Shown here in pieces: positions 13,059-26,300 of a DNA stretch of 64,000 nt. Each line of letters starts with the position of its first letter. Positions within the stretch are counted from its first letter, which is position 1. Both the position numbers and the translations under genes were made by a program. Origin of the DNA: Manduca sexta (taxonomy: Eukaryota > Arthropoda > Insecta > Lepidoptera > Sphingidae); contig NC_051121.1 in the NCBI RefSeq assembly GCF_014839805.1, positions 541,116 through 605,115 of the forward strand, read 5' to 3'. The notes under the pieces were generated by a model, which was not told the origin of the DNA, searched no databases, and saw only the letters and a list, made by a program, of their open reading frames with translations.

Positions 13059-14460
13059 AATCTGAATAAAATAATCTAATTCATGACATGAAATATCGTA
13101 GCGAAAAAACTTACGAAATCCCCAATTTTACAAAAAAAAAACATACAGTCGAATCAAGAACCTCCTCTTTTTTTAAAGTCGGCTAAAAACATTCACGACA
13201 TAGGGCATAATTTTCCGAGGGATAAACATGGTTAAAGTTTATTAATCCCCGAAAAAGTTTTAAAGGGACCGAGAAAAATTGATTCGGTATCGCTTAAGTT
13301 CGGTGGAAATGTGGAGGCATGAATATCACTTACTCCAATAGATGTACAGGGGGCTTCCGAACAGCTGTCGCCTTCTTATTTTATTATCACAGGGTGTTTT
13401 GCCTTTACGGTAGCTTGGCATTTATTACATATTCATACCTTAATATATGGTTAATAAGGTTTTAGTTTGGATAACAAATAGATAGTATTTTATGAATTTA
13501 TTTATTTGTTTACGCCTTTGATCCAAATGAGAGAAGCACCGCTAGTTTATTCAATTTATAATTAGTTTTTTTACTCTGTGTTTAATAGTGCTGGTTGTGT
13601 AATTGTTAAGTTTCTATCCTATTGTTTTTAGTTATAGTTTTATTACACAATTGTTTGTAGTGTCAAATAAAATAAAATAATAAAAATTAAATACTTTTCG
13701 TCTCATTTTGAGAATAGTAAGCGCACCACATATGGAATAATATATCATAAGGATATCATAAGAAATTTGATTTTTTAACAACTTGTCTCATTATCTCAGT
13801 ACGTATCAGTTAAATGGGCATGAAACCATTTAAAACATCATTAAAGCCGTAAAATTAAAATTAACACCTAAGAAATTTTCACGTAGTTAAATTTACACGA
13901 AGTAGAACGTTCAATTTATAACTTAATTATGTATGCTAAAATATTAAAATACAGCAGGGTTTATTAAACTAACCTTGCAGTGCGAGGGCCGGAGGTCACC
14001 CGAGAACGCTCTGTCTACTCTATATCTGTATATGTCTGTAACTCAGAAATTGTGAATTTTGTGTATTTGTCTAAAATATTCTCTGCCTTTTAGTAGATGA
14101 ATAAAAGGCCTGATGGTAATCAGGATTGCTTACAGCAGTAGTTATACCATTCCACCTCTCACTTCTACCTCTCCTATCTCACTTTTCACCTCTACCTCAA
14201 AAACCTAGGCTTTTCCTGACGATATTTAGAAATTATATGTTGTGCTCAACGTAATTTAACTTTGTGCTAAATCTTAATTTACTAATCACCTAACCTTCTT
14301 TGAGAATCATGAAGTGAATACATATTTTATAGGGCTATATTATTTATTAGCGTTATTAGCGTCTAAATTATGTACTTGGCGACGACTCGTAATTTTATTG
14401 GGGGATTTAGACCAACATACGCAAGTTCTATGTAACTTAGAAGTAAAATCGATATAAGGG
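13059..14460. other. Gene-free stretch
   Basis: It holds an A-rich tail with 'aaataaaataaaataataaa' at 13660-13688, probably a retroelement 3' end. No exon is seen. Confidence 0.45.
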
Positions 14461-14461
14461 C

Positions 14462-14529
14462 CAAAACATGGGAACTACATTTACTTCCCATGTTTTGAAC
14501 CTGATCAGATGCAAGATCATCATCTTGCA
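14462..14529. repeat. Two adjacent small hairpins
   Basis: The first has perfect 13-bp arms, caaaacatgggaa (14462-14474) and its complement (14485-14497), with a 10-base loop. The second follows at about 14510-14529, with arms tgcaagat/atcttgca and a 4-base loop. Confidence 0.7.
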
Positions 14530-14575
14530 AACCTGACAAGATAATTTACAGATTCATTTGTATTATTACAAATTG

Positions 14576-14894
14576 TAGTGGCGATAGCCTAGTTGGTTGT
14601 GGAACGGATTGCCAAGACGAATGTCCGCAGGTTCAAATCCCAAGGGCACACACCCCTGACTTTTCTAAAATCATGTGTGTATTCTTTGTGAATTTATCGT
14701 TCGCTTTAACGGTGAAGTAAAACATCGTGAGGAAACCTGCACATCTGAGAAGTTTTCTATAGGAATTTTGAAGGTGTGTGAAGTCTACCAATCCGCACTA
14801 GGCCAGCGTGGTGGACTAAGGCCTAATCCCTCTCAGTAGTAGAGGACGCCCGTGATCAGCAGTGGGCAAGTATATAATACAGGGCTGATATTAT
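14576..14894 (+). mobile_element. SINE-1, full length with 15-bp target duplication
   Basis: The 5' end has a tRNA-like head: box-A-like 'tagcctagttggttgtgg' and box-B-like 'ggttcaaatcccaa'. The body contains 'cgctttaacggtgaagtaaa', 'cgtgaggaaacctgcacatc' and 'accaatccgcactaggccag', and ends 'tacagggctgatatt'. The 15-mer tattattacaaattg flanks it exactly (14561-14575 and 14895-14909). This is a LINE-mobilised SINE, similar in kind to the Metulj SINEs of butterflies. The family name is an inference. Confidence 0.88.
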
Positions 14895-15562
14895 TATTAT
14901 TACAAATTGATAAAAAATGACTTATACACTTTTGCTCCTTTCTCTGCACTTTAATTACTTGAGGTCATGTTTGGCGTAACAGTTTTAGACCGTAAAATAT
15001 GGGAGGTAAAATTAAACTCAAAGACTCTGGATTTAAGGTGTTATTCTATTTTCAGATGACCAAGTGTTGACTTCAAATTGTATTTTTATTCGCTAAAGGT
15101 ATTTTTATTTAATTTTACCATGAGTCACATAAATAAAATAAACATAAATAAAATATGAATACAGCAGTTATATTTTGAAATTACTTATCAAAAATTAAGA
15201 AATAGCGTTGTATGCAGCCATTACTGAAGATATATTTGACAAAAGAAGACAAAAATATAATGCCATAGAATAATCCCTAAAAAAGGTAATTTTTAGTCAA
15301 AAGTTACATTAATTCATAATTTAGATTTTCTAGCGTTCATTAGTCAATTCGTACTTGATAGTTTCTACTATCTTATTGCCATTCATTTAATAATCGTTTC
15401 TTACACAAATTGAGTATTGACGACCGTCAATCTGATTTGTTATCCACATACTATTTATTACTTACTGTATGTGGTGGCAATGATTTTATGCAGGATTTAT
15501 GAACAATTTTAACTCATCATACCTTATTACTTATATAGGAAGCCTATATTAGTTCACACTAT

Positions 15563-15620
15563 ATATTAGGGGAAGCCTATGTTCAGCAGTGGACTTTATG
15601 TGGCTAATGATAAAGATGAT
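15563..15620 (+). mobile_element. LINE 3' end (reverse transcriptase C-terminus)
   Basis: The + strand reads G-E-A-Y-V-Q-Q-W-T-L-C-G-stop, followed by a (GAT)n-rich tail. This is the terminal peptide typical of RTE/Jockey-type insect LINE ORF2. Only the last codons are left. Confidence 0.6.
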
Positions 15621-15664
15621 GATGACCTCTTCTACATACTCTATCTCTTTATTTTGGTAATTAA

Positions 15665-15775
15665 AATTGATTGCGACAAGCTCGCTCCCTATCACATCAT
15701 GGGACGGAACACACTTGATGAAAATTGGGTGCCATGGTTGCGCCTCTGCATACCCCTCCAGGGATAAATGCACTT
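15665..15775 (+). mobile_element. SINE-2 3' fragment
   Basis: It reads 'ctatcacatcatgggacgga' ... 'cgcctctgcataccc', matching the SINE-2 3' half. The head is missing. Confidence 0.65.
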
Positions 15776-16159
15776 CAATTAGTTTGATAAAAATATATCA
15801 ATTTGTTAAACAAGCTCCACAGCACAATTTAATTTAATAGACGCCAGCTCGGCATCATATTTCATAAAATAACAAGTATCAATTTAGCAAATTTTCTAGT
15901 TCAACGTGTTAGTACTTGCTGGACCTGAATACATAAACGTCTCGTTAGTATCTGTCCAAGGTTAAATGAAAGGGCATAACACCTCTTTTATTAAAACTGT
16001 TTTGTGGATCGATATTGTCTCAGTCGTGGTTCTTTTGTTACACAAATATGATACGTAAATGTATTGTTTACAATAAAGGTGAAAATATAATGTATGTTTA
16101 ATTATTTTTAGTAAAATTCTCTCGCAAACAAAAATAATGTAGTTAGGAATAAAACTGAC

Positions 16160-16420
16160 GAGTCGAATATGAGCAGGTTCAAAACCAAGAGCACACACCT
16201 CTGACTTTTCTAAAAAATATGTGTGGATTCTTTGTGAATTATCGTTCGCTTTAACGGTGAAGGAAAACATCGTGAGGAAACCTGCACATCTGAGAAGTTC
16301 TCTATAGGAATTTTGAGGGTGTGTGAAATCTACCAATCCGCACTAGGCCAGCGTGGTGGACTAAGGCCTAATCGTTCTCAGCGGTGGGACAGTATATTAC
16401 AGGGCTCATATATATTATTA
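16160..16420 (+). mobile_element. SINE-1, 5'-truncated copy
   Basis: It begins in the box B region ('caggttcaaaaccaagagca'), continues through 'gaggaaacctgcacatctga' and 'accaatccgcactaggccag', and ends 'agtatattacagggctcata'. The 124-codon - frame and 60-codon + frame over it are SINE shadows. Confidence 0.8.
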
Positions 16421-16796
16421 TCTAATGGCATGGTGGAACTTTTACCTACTACTATGCGTCTGAACAGTGCCGTAACTAACTTTTTATGTGCATGACCCAA
16501 ACCTTGCTCTTGGTCTGTTCATATCTGCATCCCACCAGGGTGTAGGTCCTGATACCCCTGTCATCGCCCTAGGTACGGCAATGGCCATATTTATCTATAC
16601 AATTTCGATACTATAAATCCGACGTGAAGTACTACACTTCTAAGTCGCTCACTCCTAGAGGTTTATGCCAGAGGGACTATATAAGACTATGAGATTGACA
16701 TGACATTACATGAAGATATAATGGACTTTAAAATACGCAGTTCAAGGACTTCTCTAAAAAGATATGACTTAATTCCACATAAAACGATATTTACAC

Positions 16797-16895
16797 GAAG
16801 ATATAATATATCTTCCCCATGACTATGAAGGCTGCAGTCTTCGAAACGTCGGGAAGAAATTATAATATAAAAACTGTGATAAAATTAGAAAAAGT
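16797..16895 (+). mobile_element. PLE-like fragment with hammerhead-like fold
   Basis: A stem pairs tcttccc (16811-16817) perfectly with gggaaga (16851-16857). Inside are 'atgactatgaag', a short GAAG/CTTC stem, the conserved-looking 'cgaaac' and then 'gtc' just before the closing strand. This order (stem I, core, stem II, GAAA, short stem III, GUC, stem I) matches hammerhead ribozymes, which are known in Penelope-like elements. The first core box (CUGAUGA) is degenerate here, so activity is doubtful. Confidence 0.5.
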
Positions 16896-16926
16896 TTATT
16901 CGACGTATATCTCATTGGATCATATT

Positions 16927-17108
16927 AATATTAGCTGTTCCCGTGGCTTCGCCTGCGTGAAAATCGTAATGTACTATTAACCTAAGCCTTCCTTAAGAAT
17001 TTGACTATGTTTTAGTAAAAAACATACAAAAATCCGTCGGTAGATTTTGAGAAAATCGATCATATACAAACTGACAGTTTTTGGGGACTTTGTTTTATAA
17101 TATGTATA
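16927..17108 (+). repeat. rep-R copy
   Basis: It starts 'agctgttcccgtggcttcgc' and 'ctgcgtgaaaatcg', then has 'aaaatccgtcggtagatttt', as in other rep-R copies. It is probably the 3' tail of a non-LTR element. Confidence 0.65.
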
Positions 17109-20100
17109 GATATGCTCTTTTAGGTATTTCTATTCGTATAAATCGTTCCTTATTGTGAACTACATGAGTTATAAGACGTTGTATTGTTAAAAATTCAGAG
17201 AAAAGTCTTGAATCACTCGTCTGGACTTTATCTACTAATAAAATTAAACTTTGTAAGAATCTAACAGTTTTATACGGAGCGGGATTATGGGATTTGAGCA
17301 TGCCTCATCCAATTACCTTTTATTTATTAACGCAATTTCATCGTCTTGCGTTCAAAAGTTAAGCAGCCGGAGATTTACTTTCTTGAACAATCTTCTTAAA
17401 GGTCTTGTTGATTTAAAATTCAATAATGTAAAATAAAATTAACTAGTCAATAATCTATTATTGTAGGCATTTTTTATATAAAGATCATGCATACTCTTTG
17501 GCATTGACGTATATACTAAAGACACGAACGTCCATATAAATGATTTGTTCAAAATCTGAACTAAAATGGCAACCAAAACGTCACTCTTATAACCAATTTA
17601 TTCACTTCAATAACAAATAATTTTACTTCTTTGACTATTATTTTTTATTCAAATCCAGATTTACACTTAGACTCGCGTTTTTATATTATGAGCGCCACTC
17701 GGTACACAACCACAAGCTGCCAATATTGACCATACTAAAGTCAGTTTGAATGGATTGCAGTTCAATTTAGTTGAACACAGAAAATGTTCGGAATGTCAAA
17801 TCTAGTACGTAATACATATATATCGATGCTCTTTGGTATCTACAATTTTTTTTCGAGAGGATCTACACAAATCAACATAAAAAAATTATATCTGTTTTAT
17901 TTATCCGCTCCTTCCATTAGTATAGACACGCCTTTAGTCGCAGACTTTGATGTATGTGGCTATTGGATGGAGCAATTGTTACCTATTTGTTAGCGGTTGG
18001 ATCCATATTACATTGCTTACTTAATTAATGGCCGTTACTAAAGACCGAACGAAATGATTTACGACTGCCATGTTTTAAATGGTTTTGATTTTTGGGGCTA
18101 TTTTACTTGAATTATGAGTTCCATTATGCGTTTTAACAGATGGTACTATGGTAGGTAAACTAAATCTGGGAATCGTTGGTGGACAGATACCGCGAAATAT
18201 AGCCAGAGTAATTGCATATATTGGGCTTTGAAAAAGAGGATTAGGAATTAGAAGTAGAGAGTTATTGTCAAGTGTGTTCATCGTCAATAGAAAGAAAATA
18301 AAGATTTATTTCTTTGAACTGTTTATTGTACATCAAGTCGTATAAAAAAGTAAATATACAATAGAGATTATGAACAAACAGGAATTACAAATGGCGGTCT
18401 TATCGCAATCGGCGATTTCTCCCAGACAACATTTGGATGGATTTATATAACTACGATCGAAACGAGCGGGCAGTAATTATCAAGTAAGAAAAGGGATTAA
18501 ATGCGATGTACTAAAGTATTAATATAACATAACACGAACAACATAAAAAGATTTTATTATTTATTATCGAGTCAATAGTATAACAAATACAATAACGAGA
18601 AAAAACTAAATATATAAAAAAAATATTATACCCATTGTTCCAACACCGGGAACCTCTATTCAGCTCCTTGCTGCAGTACCAGCCTGACTGATACAGCAGC
18701 AGTGGTTTTCCAGGACCCAAGTGACGTACGGACACAATAAATACACTAACTAAAATTTCTAACTAAAAGTACTTACATCCTGCTGTTTGATGGTAAAAAA
18801 AACTTCTCCATATATTTGAGAATACAATACAACCGGAAGAAAATAATATTACACCTTTGCGTGCCTGAAAACAGTTTTTGCTACATTTACGGAAACAATC
18901 ACGGAAGAACTATCGAGCTGGAAACAACGGGACAAATGAGGAGAAAAATTGCTCAATATTAAAGGTAACAATGAGTAAGGAACAATTGACTGCAAATACA
19001 TTGTGTACAAAGAATTATGAGATTTTGCTCTAGCTAATTGTTTAGTAGCTGCTGTGGTTCAGTATTAGCTGTAAATTCTTAGATTTTTAGCTACAAATCA
19101 ATAGATAAAGAAAATTTGTTATTTTTAAACCGACTAAACGAAAAGGGATATTTATTTTTTTATTCATACTGTTTTATGTTCAGCGATAATTTTTACCCCA
19201 TGGGGCCATTTTTGTATTTCTAGTTGGATTAAACTTGGGACGCAATAAACGCCGGTGTACAAATATTAGCACCAAACAGAACTTGAAATTACAGTCGAAC
19301 ATCTGCATTTTTCGTTATTGTCAAAGGAAATGAGCAAAACCTAATCCCTCTAATAAAAACACCATACAACATAATTGTGGTGCTTGAATAACCAGATAAA
19401 TTAACATCGCAACTAATTTTGGACGCAAAATGTATATAAATCCAGTTGAGCAACCAAGTACCCGCAATGTAAACAATTTTAGAAGCGAGATTAAAATGAC
19501 GCAACGTGACTGCCTCACCGCATCCGCTCCATATGGGCAAATCACCAAAAATTAGCTTCCATACCGCTCATTATGTACAATTATGTACATAACATTATTA
19601 ACATCCTGACAGTTGACATGGGCGTTTGCGATGGGAATATTAACCACAACAATTATTCTAGCAGAGATTAATTTATGTGCGACTGTACCGCCCTGATTGT
19701 AGGGTTATGGCCTGGAGGTTGATATTTAGATTTGGATTGTCATAATAAATGTAGTTTGAATCTTCTTAACCTCACTTGTTGAGTTCAAGAATATAGTAAT
19801 AGATAGGGCTGGCTGGAATGAGTTATTTGATGGTAGATAATTGAAATCTACTTTAAACATTATGTGGTATGAATAGTTAATTGAAGATTTTTTATTATTC
19901 TATCCCAGAATAGTCATTTCATTACACTTGATGTTAAGAAAGGTAAGGTCATAAAAACTTTGACCAACAAGGTACTATATGCCAAACATGGATTCGGCGA
20001 GGATTTTTGACAAATAAGTAGCAACAGCAAAGACTAAAATCGAAAGCGAAGATCTGACTACAAATAATACAGACAAAGTCACGAACTCAACAGACAATAA

Positions 20101-20228
20101 AATAAATTAGTTGTTTAATATCGAGATAAAACCATCGATTCGTATTAAAACCACCGGAAAGATATTATCTGATGAGCGGATGATGCCGCAAAATTATGAT
20201 TGCACGAACATTTTGTGTAGTGTTCAAA
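17109..20228. other. Upstream region of the odorant-binding protein gene
   Basis: It carries no recognisable repeat over most of its length and no exon I can support. Open frames at 17784-17993 (+), 18075-18287 (-), 18511-18735 (-) and 19289-19548 (-) have no familiar motif. I cannot point to a convincing TATA box or initiator for the gene that starts at 20229. An upstream in-frame ATG lies at 20196. Confidence 0.4.
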
Positions 20229-20301
20229 ATGAACGCAACGTGGCGGACATCACTCTTTTATTCTCTTTGTTTAATTTACTTTGTGACAGGCGAGGAGAGA
20301 G
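20229..20301 (+). CDS. OBP exon 1 (signal peptide)
   Basis: It encodes residues 1-24 plus the first base of codon 25 (phase 1). The donor is G/gtaagaat at 20302. The split codon becomes GAA (Glu) with exon 2. The 5' UTR boundary is unknown. Confidence 0.88.
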
Positions 20302-23300
20302 GTAAGAATTGGTCTTTTTATCAATGACAGCGTATGAATGGAGTACATGAAATGCATAATGATTTCTTTTGTTTACGCGAATGTTAGACATTTAAATTAA
20401 ACTATTTTTCGGATTTTATCGCGGTTTTAATATTTTACTTTTCTCCCGACGTTTCGAAGACTTTGCAACCGTCATGGTCACAGGGGGACTGAGCTGTTGT
20501 TCATCCGCAAAGTCAGAGTTACAATATCTACCTACATTTTACAATTATACAACTTTTTAAAATTTTAGCTGTTGGTGGTCCGATCTACGCAGAATGAGCT
20601 CACAGTGTCTTGAAGTCATGAATTGAAAGTCATGAAGTCTTGTAGTGAATGATAAAAAAACAATACAATTAGTGTTTGCCATAGCATAAATTTTCCAACA
20701 ATATTACTAAAAAATAACAATTCCAATCTATTACTATGACTCCAAAGAAGTAATTCTTCATTTGAGACTTCAACATTGAATGTCAAGAGCGTAATATCGA
20801 CTTTAAAAGTTTTCGCGCAACAAAATGTCGAATTTTCTATTCATGCAAACTCTTGTAGGAGGTACTATAAAAGCTCATTTGAATTTCTTGAACAACGTAG
20901 TTTTACATCTAAGTCTTGCACATACTATACTAGATATGACCTCCAGAATTTGAATTGCACAGTTGGCTAGACTGTAGAAATGTTTTGACGAGATTACCCA
21001 AAATTCCAGGTGGTTTTCTAAACGATTTGGTTGCAATTCTAGCTAGCTAGTAGGACCTTGTAAAATTGCTTTATTATAGTGTCTTAGCTTGTTCATTTGT
21101 TATGTATACTCGACGAGGCTATTTAAGTTTTGTTCTAGTAGTTCGACTTGTAATATGTATTTTCACACCAATGGCGCTTGAAGTTATCGAAATATTGCAG
21201 TAATAAATCAAACTCCTGATCCATTATATGGTCTTTCTATAAAGATCATAACAATTGACTGATATCGCTTTGTATTATGATGCTATTGCATCACTTATAA
21301 TCAGACCAATATACATTTTTATTTATTATAAAAACCATAGCTTCTAAGGAGTAATCAAGTTAAATTTCGCAGAAAAAAACACCTAAATAAATTGATAAAT
21401 CGTTGGAATAAATGTATAATCTGATACGCCTACGAGATAAATGATGTAAAATTCAGATCCACTTAGACTAAGATAGAAATTTGAAACTAAAACCTAACTT
21501 CTAAGCAATGCATGATATATATAATTCAAAAAGAAATTCAAATCTTTTTCTTCTCATAAAAGAGTAAAAAACCCATCTAGAGATTTGGTGTTTTTCGATT
21601 AAACTAGTAAATAAAGCGGGCTTGACAGATAAATTATAGATAATGTCTTTCGTTGTTTTATTTTAGAGGAGAGCCTGGTTGCAGATAGTGTGTGGTGTCT
21701 GCTGAGTACGCGGTTTGATTTAACTAAAATACACGCCTTTATCACTGAAAGCGTAGACAGAATTCCACCCTTGTATGGTCTGTCCCATGATATGATAGAA
21801 GCGAGCTTATCCCTATATCGGGCACAAATTAGATCAGGCTTATACCACTGTCGTTACCAGTAATCTGGCGTTAAGTTGGTCTCATTCCTGAGGCTTTTTG
21901 TTTGTTTAATGAAATCGGCTGAATAAACTAATTCTTCTAGAAGGCGGCGACGAAATGTCTTTACGAGTGCGCTAGATTGTCTTCACTTACCGTCAAAGGA
22001 TTGGAACGCCCTTATGGCATCTTTTTGCTTAAAAATATCACGTTGAACAAAAACAATAAAAGTGAAATTATATTAACGGTTATAAGAAGCATTTGCCACA
22101 TATCCGTGTCTATTCGATCCTGTTATATGAAAGGAACGAGGCTTTCGTCATATCAGGCACAAATTCCAGACTTCCTGCTGTTACTCAACAGATAAACCCA
22201 AACACTTTGATCGACTCGGAATTTGAAGCCACCTCTTTGAAGACACCTCAGAACGGGTGTCTGCCGCGCAATACAACCTCACCGAAGCATCTTTGTAGGT
22301 AATCGTTAAAATAAGAATAAAATAGTTTTCCAGAACCAATGGATCCAGCAAAAGTTTTATAAGATACAATTGGTTTCAAACAAACAAAATCTGAAGTTTT
22401 AGCACCAAAGAACATTGGCAGGAAGATAAATCACTATTACTTGTTGTGTTCCCAGAAAATCCGTTCACATCCGTGGTACGGAAGGCCCTGATCAACACTG
22501 CGCGCTCCTGCATGGTACATGTGAACGCGACGCAGGAAGATCTGGAGTATTTGCGCAAGGATCCACCTTTTCCTGAGAAAGCATCGTGCATCGTCAAATG
22601 TTTGTTGGAGAAGGTAAAACGCCTTTTATAAACAGATAATGAAATTTATAGTACTTGGTTTTTTCTTTACGCTTGAAAGAAGTGTATTATTAACATTACT
22701 TTTCGTTAATAATACCGAAGCAAAAAAAGGCAGGGATTATATTCATACTATATTTAATTAAAATCTTACCTCAGTAAAAAAAAATTCCTGACATTTCATT
22801 TATTAGAATTGCTGTTTCACTTATTTTTATCCCAACTGGAATAAAAACTGTTATATTTGCTTGTCTGAAACTACTATACGATTCAAAACATTTCACGGTG
22901 TTTTTAACATCCATGTCGAACATTTTAGTTTCTCTCTCAGTTTTAGAATAGAAAATTATTTTTTAGCAATTGTAATATTTTTTTCATAACCAGCTAGAAT
23001 TTTAGTTGGAATGCGACGATTCGCGTGATGGTAGATTTTTTATTAATTTAAAGATTTTTATGTATTCGTATACAAGGCACAAAATATTATAGTTTTGGAT
23101 ACTTTTAGTACAAATAAAAACATCAAGGCTGCTTAGAATAAAATAAAAATAACACAAGTATACTAGGTAGGTGTCGTATTTAAATTCTGCCTGTGTAGGT
23201 ACTACCATTCTGTATATTGTATATGCCACAACAAACCCTATTGATTTCTGGTTTAAAGGAGGGAATATTCAGTTGTGAAAATACTGTTCAAGATATTTCG

Positions 23301-26300
23301 TAGCAAGGGGTATTTAGTGCCAAATAGATCCATATTCAAAGTAAGATTTTGCCATAACTTCCAATTCCATACGAATCACTTTCTCATTTCGAAAAACAAA
23401 CAATATACAAAAGAAACATTGAAATTATTAAGAAAACCCTAGCTAAAACATAAATAACATTGCAGATAGGCGTTGTGAAAAACAACAAATATTCCAAGAG
23501 TGGGTTCATGATGGTAGTCACGCCGCTCGTCTTCGCCAACAAAAAGAAATTGGATCACATGAAAACTGTATCGGAAAATTGCGAGAGCGAGGTGAGTAGG
23601 GGTGCGGGCGGGGTGGTAGGGGGGAGCATCTACCACCTGTCGACACTACATATATTGAAGCGATCTGACAGAGATGTGAATATTTTTTGGTGATTGAATG
23701 TTCAGGCATTTCGATTTCTAGATTGTTTTATTGGTTTCAATATTGATTTTTGTGGAATTGTTCGGGATTGTTCTACGTTATCCAATTGAGTAGACGTGGA
23801 TTGTTTTGTTATGTTTGTTAATAGTCTGGATATGACGCATTTATTATAATAATTTATAGTTTTATTTTTAAATTTATTCTTTCTTTAACTGTAATATAGA
23901 CGCCTGAAGTTTAATGCGCAAGAGGTTAATTGTAATTATAAACATTAAATGTATAATATTATTTTTACGATGTTTAAGTGTTGATTGTATTTATCTTGAT
24001 ATCTACACTTGTGATTAAATTTGTTTTTGGATCAATAATTGTGGCTTTGAAGTAAGAATCAATTCATTAATAATTTTTAAGTTACTAATTATTAAATCTA
24101 AGAAATGCGTTCTTATTATGTACGTATAATTTTTTTACAAGTATTTTTTTACAAGTAAGAAACTAGGATAATAAAAATGCCAATAAAAATCCTTTAAAAT
24201 AAAGATAATTGACAAGATGCTACTACTACATTTATTAGATTTAAATAAGAAGCAAAAAATATTATAATATTGTCTACAAAAAATAAATTGAATTAGAAAA
24301 GCCAGACCGTTTAGAAAGAAAAATTCGTATAATGCCAAAACAATACGGAAATTCAATCAAAACAAATTAGAATTTCGGAATTGAATCCCGTATCAATCGT
24401 TAGGCCGGTTGTCAGTTTGAGAGGCAATACCTTCGCCCCGATGCGCTCGGGTACAAACAAAATTTATTCCATTTATACGGCCCTCTGCCGTTTATTCCCT
24501 TCTAGCAATATCGCGAATTTCTCGATATTTGCAGAAATATTTTAAATTGTTTTTACTATGGTACTATGGTGTACCTTCAATAAAACTGTATATTATTACT
24601 TAGTAGTGAATCGTAACACTTAAATTTTTAATATAATATAATTTAATAATAATAATAATAATCTGTTGAGGAAATTATAGTCGTATTTTGAATATTAAAG
24701 TATGGAAAATTACTTTTAAATTATTAGTTTTTGCTTTTTCGTTTGCGTATATAACCTTTGGTCCGATTTACAGATGTGTTATAGTGTATTCTAAAGGCAA
24801 TATTAATAGATGCAACTCAGTTTCGCTGAGACGCTGTCAAATAATGTCAGCATCTTAAGATCGTCGCTATTTAATAAACACATGCCAACAACATATCAAA
24901 TGGTATCTCATGTCACAACGTATGACGGAGTTTGACCGTAATTTTGTGTATCAAACAACGCACTCAGCTGAGAAAATTTTTGATATGACTACTTGAATAG
25001 TTCATTGAATGTCTACTTGAGATCCCATTAAAGGTGAGATTGATTTATTATCCCTTAGACTTCCTTTTTAGAAGACTCGAAAGACAACTTATTTAGCAAA
25101 ATAAGTAATACTAGCTTCCGCCCGCAGCTTCGCTTGCGTGGATTTCGGACTTTAAAAATGGAGCCGGTCGCGAACGTTCGAGAATGTTCGTTTTACGGAG
25201 CTACTAGCTAGGTGATTCGCTAGCCTCTAGGTGCCAAGCAAGCCGCCTGCCTGTGCGTTCGCGACCTTATATTCAGATTCAGTATTCACACGTGATGGCT
25301 TATTATCAGCGTATTTCATGTATAACTTTGGTGTTTCTATACCGATTTCTATGATTCTTTTTTATGGAATATTTAATGTTAACTTTTTAATTGGAGATGA
25401 CTGAGAGTTTTATAAACGTAAGAGTAGACAAATATAATGAGAAAGCTTCGAACTGCTAAGCTATCGGGAGTTACACGTGTTATTGTGAGTCAACCATAAA
25501 AGATAGACATATGCTGTCGTGGGATATATTTTACATAATTTTAAGGAGAACATTTCCGTCATACATGATTTCTGCGTAGCTTTAACCATTAAGGTTGCAC
25601 ACGCGACGGAAGATTAAAAATGGAGTAACTTCTCCCGTTTTCCCAACATTTCCCTTCACTGCTCTGCTCCTATTAATTGTAGCGTGATGAAAAGTATACT
25701 ATAACCAGCACAGGAGTATGACAAATAATTGTACCAAGTTTCGTTAAAATCCGTCGAGTAGTTTTTGTTTCTATAACGGTTATACAAACAGACAGACAGA
25801 CAGACAGACAAACAAAAATTTTACTAATTGCATTTTTGGCATCCCTAATCACCCTCTGATAGTTATTTTGGAAATATATTTCATGTACAGAATTGACCTC
25901 TCTACAGATTTATTATAAGTATAGATAGATAGATAGATAAGTAGGCTAAGAGATATTATGTCGGAATAAATTTCATAAATATACTCATGTACATTGCGGA
26001 ACAAATAAACAAAGCCGCATACACTGCTTAAATCATAACCCTCCTCTAGCTACGTATTTAGGGAAGGAAAATAATGTAAATAACAAAAAAAACACATTTA
26101 TCATTCACACCCTTATCGGAATAAGTGGGTACGAAGTGGCACATTTAATCATAGTATTTTTATAGTAATCTACCAAATGTGCAAGAGGGTAGTCTAATGG
26201 TAATTAAATACAATTCAAAAGTAAAATTTAAAAAAAAAATCAGTGGGCATTTTTAACAAACTTGAAGTTATACCAAATACTATCTATCTAATATATATTT

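Noticed and set aside
14577..14655. tRNA gene suggested by box A and box B sequences
   Set aside because: No cloverleaf with acceptor stem can be drawn. The boxes belong to the head of a SINE, and the same applies at 39811, 42690, 51346 and 61972.
22446..22631. 61-codon frame read as a free-standing small protein
   Set aside because: It starts before a splice acceptor and runs past a donor. It is OBP exon 2 with intron bases at each end.
23439..23709. Two - frames opposite OBP exon 3
   Set aside because: Antisense shadows of the exon and the G-rich start of intron 3.
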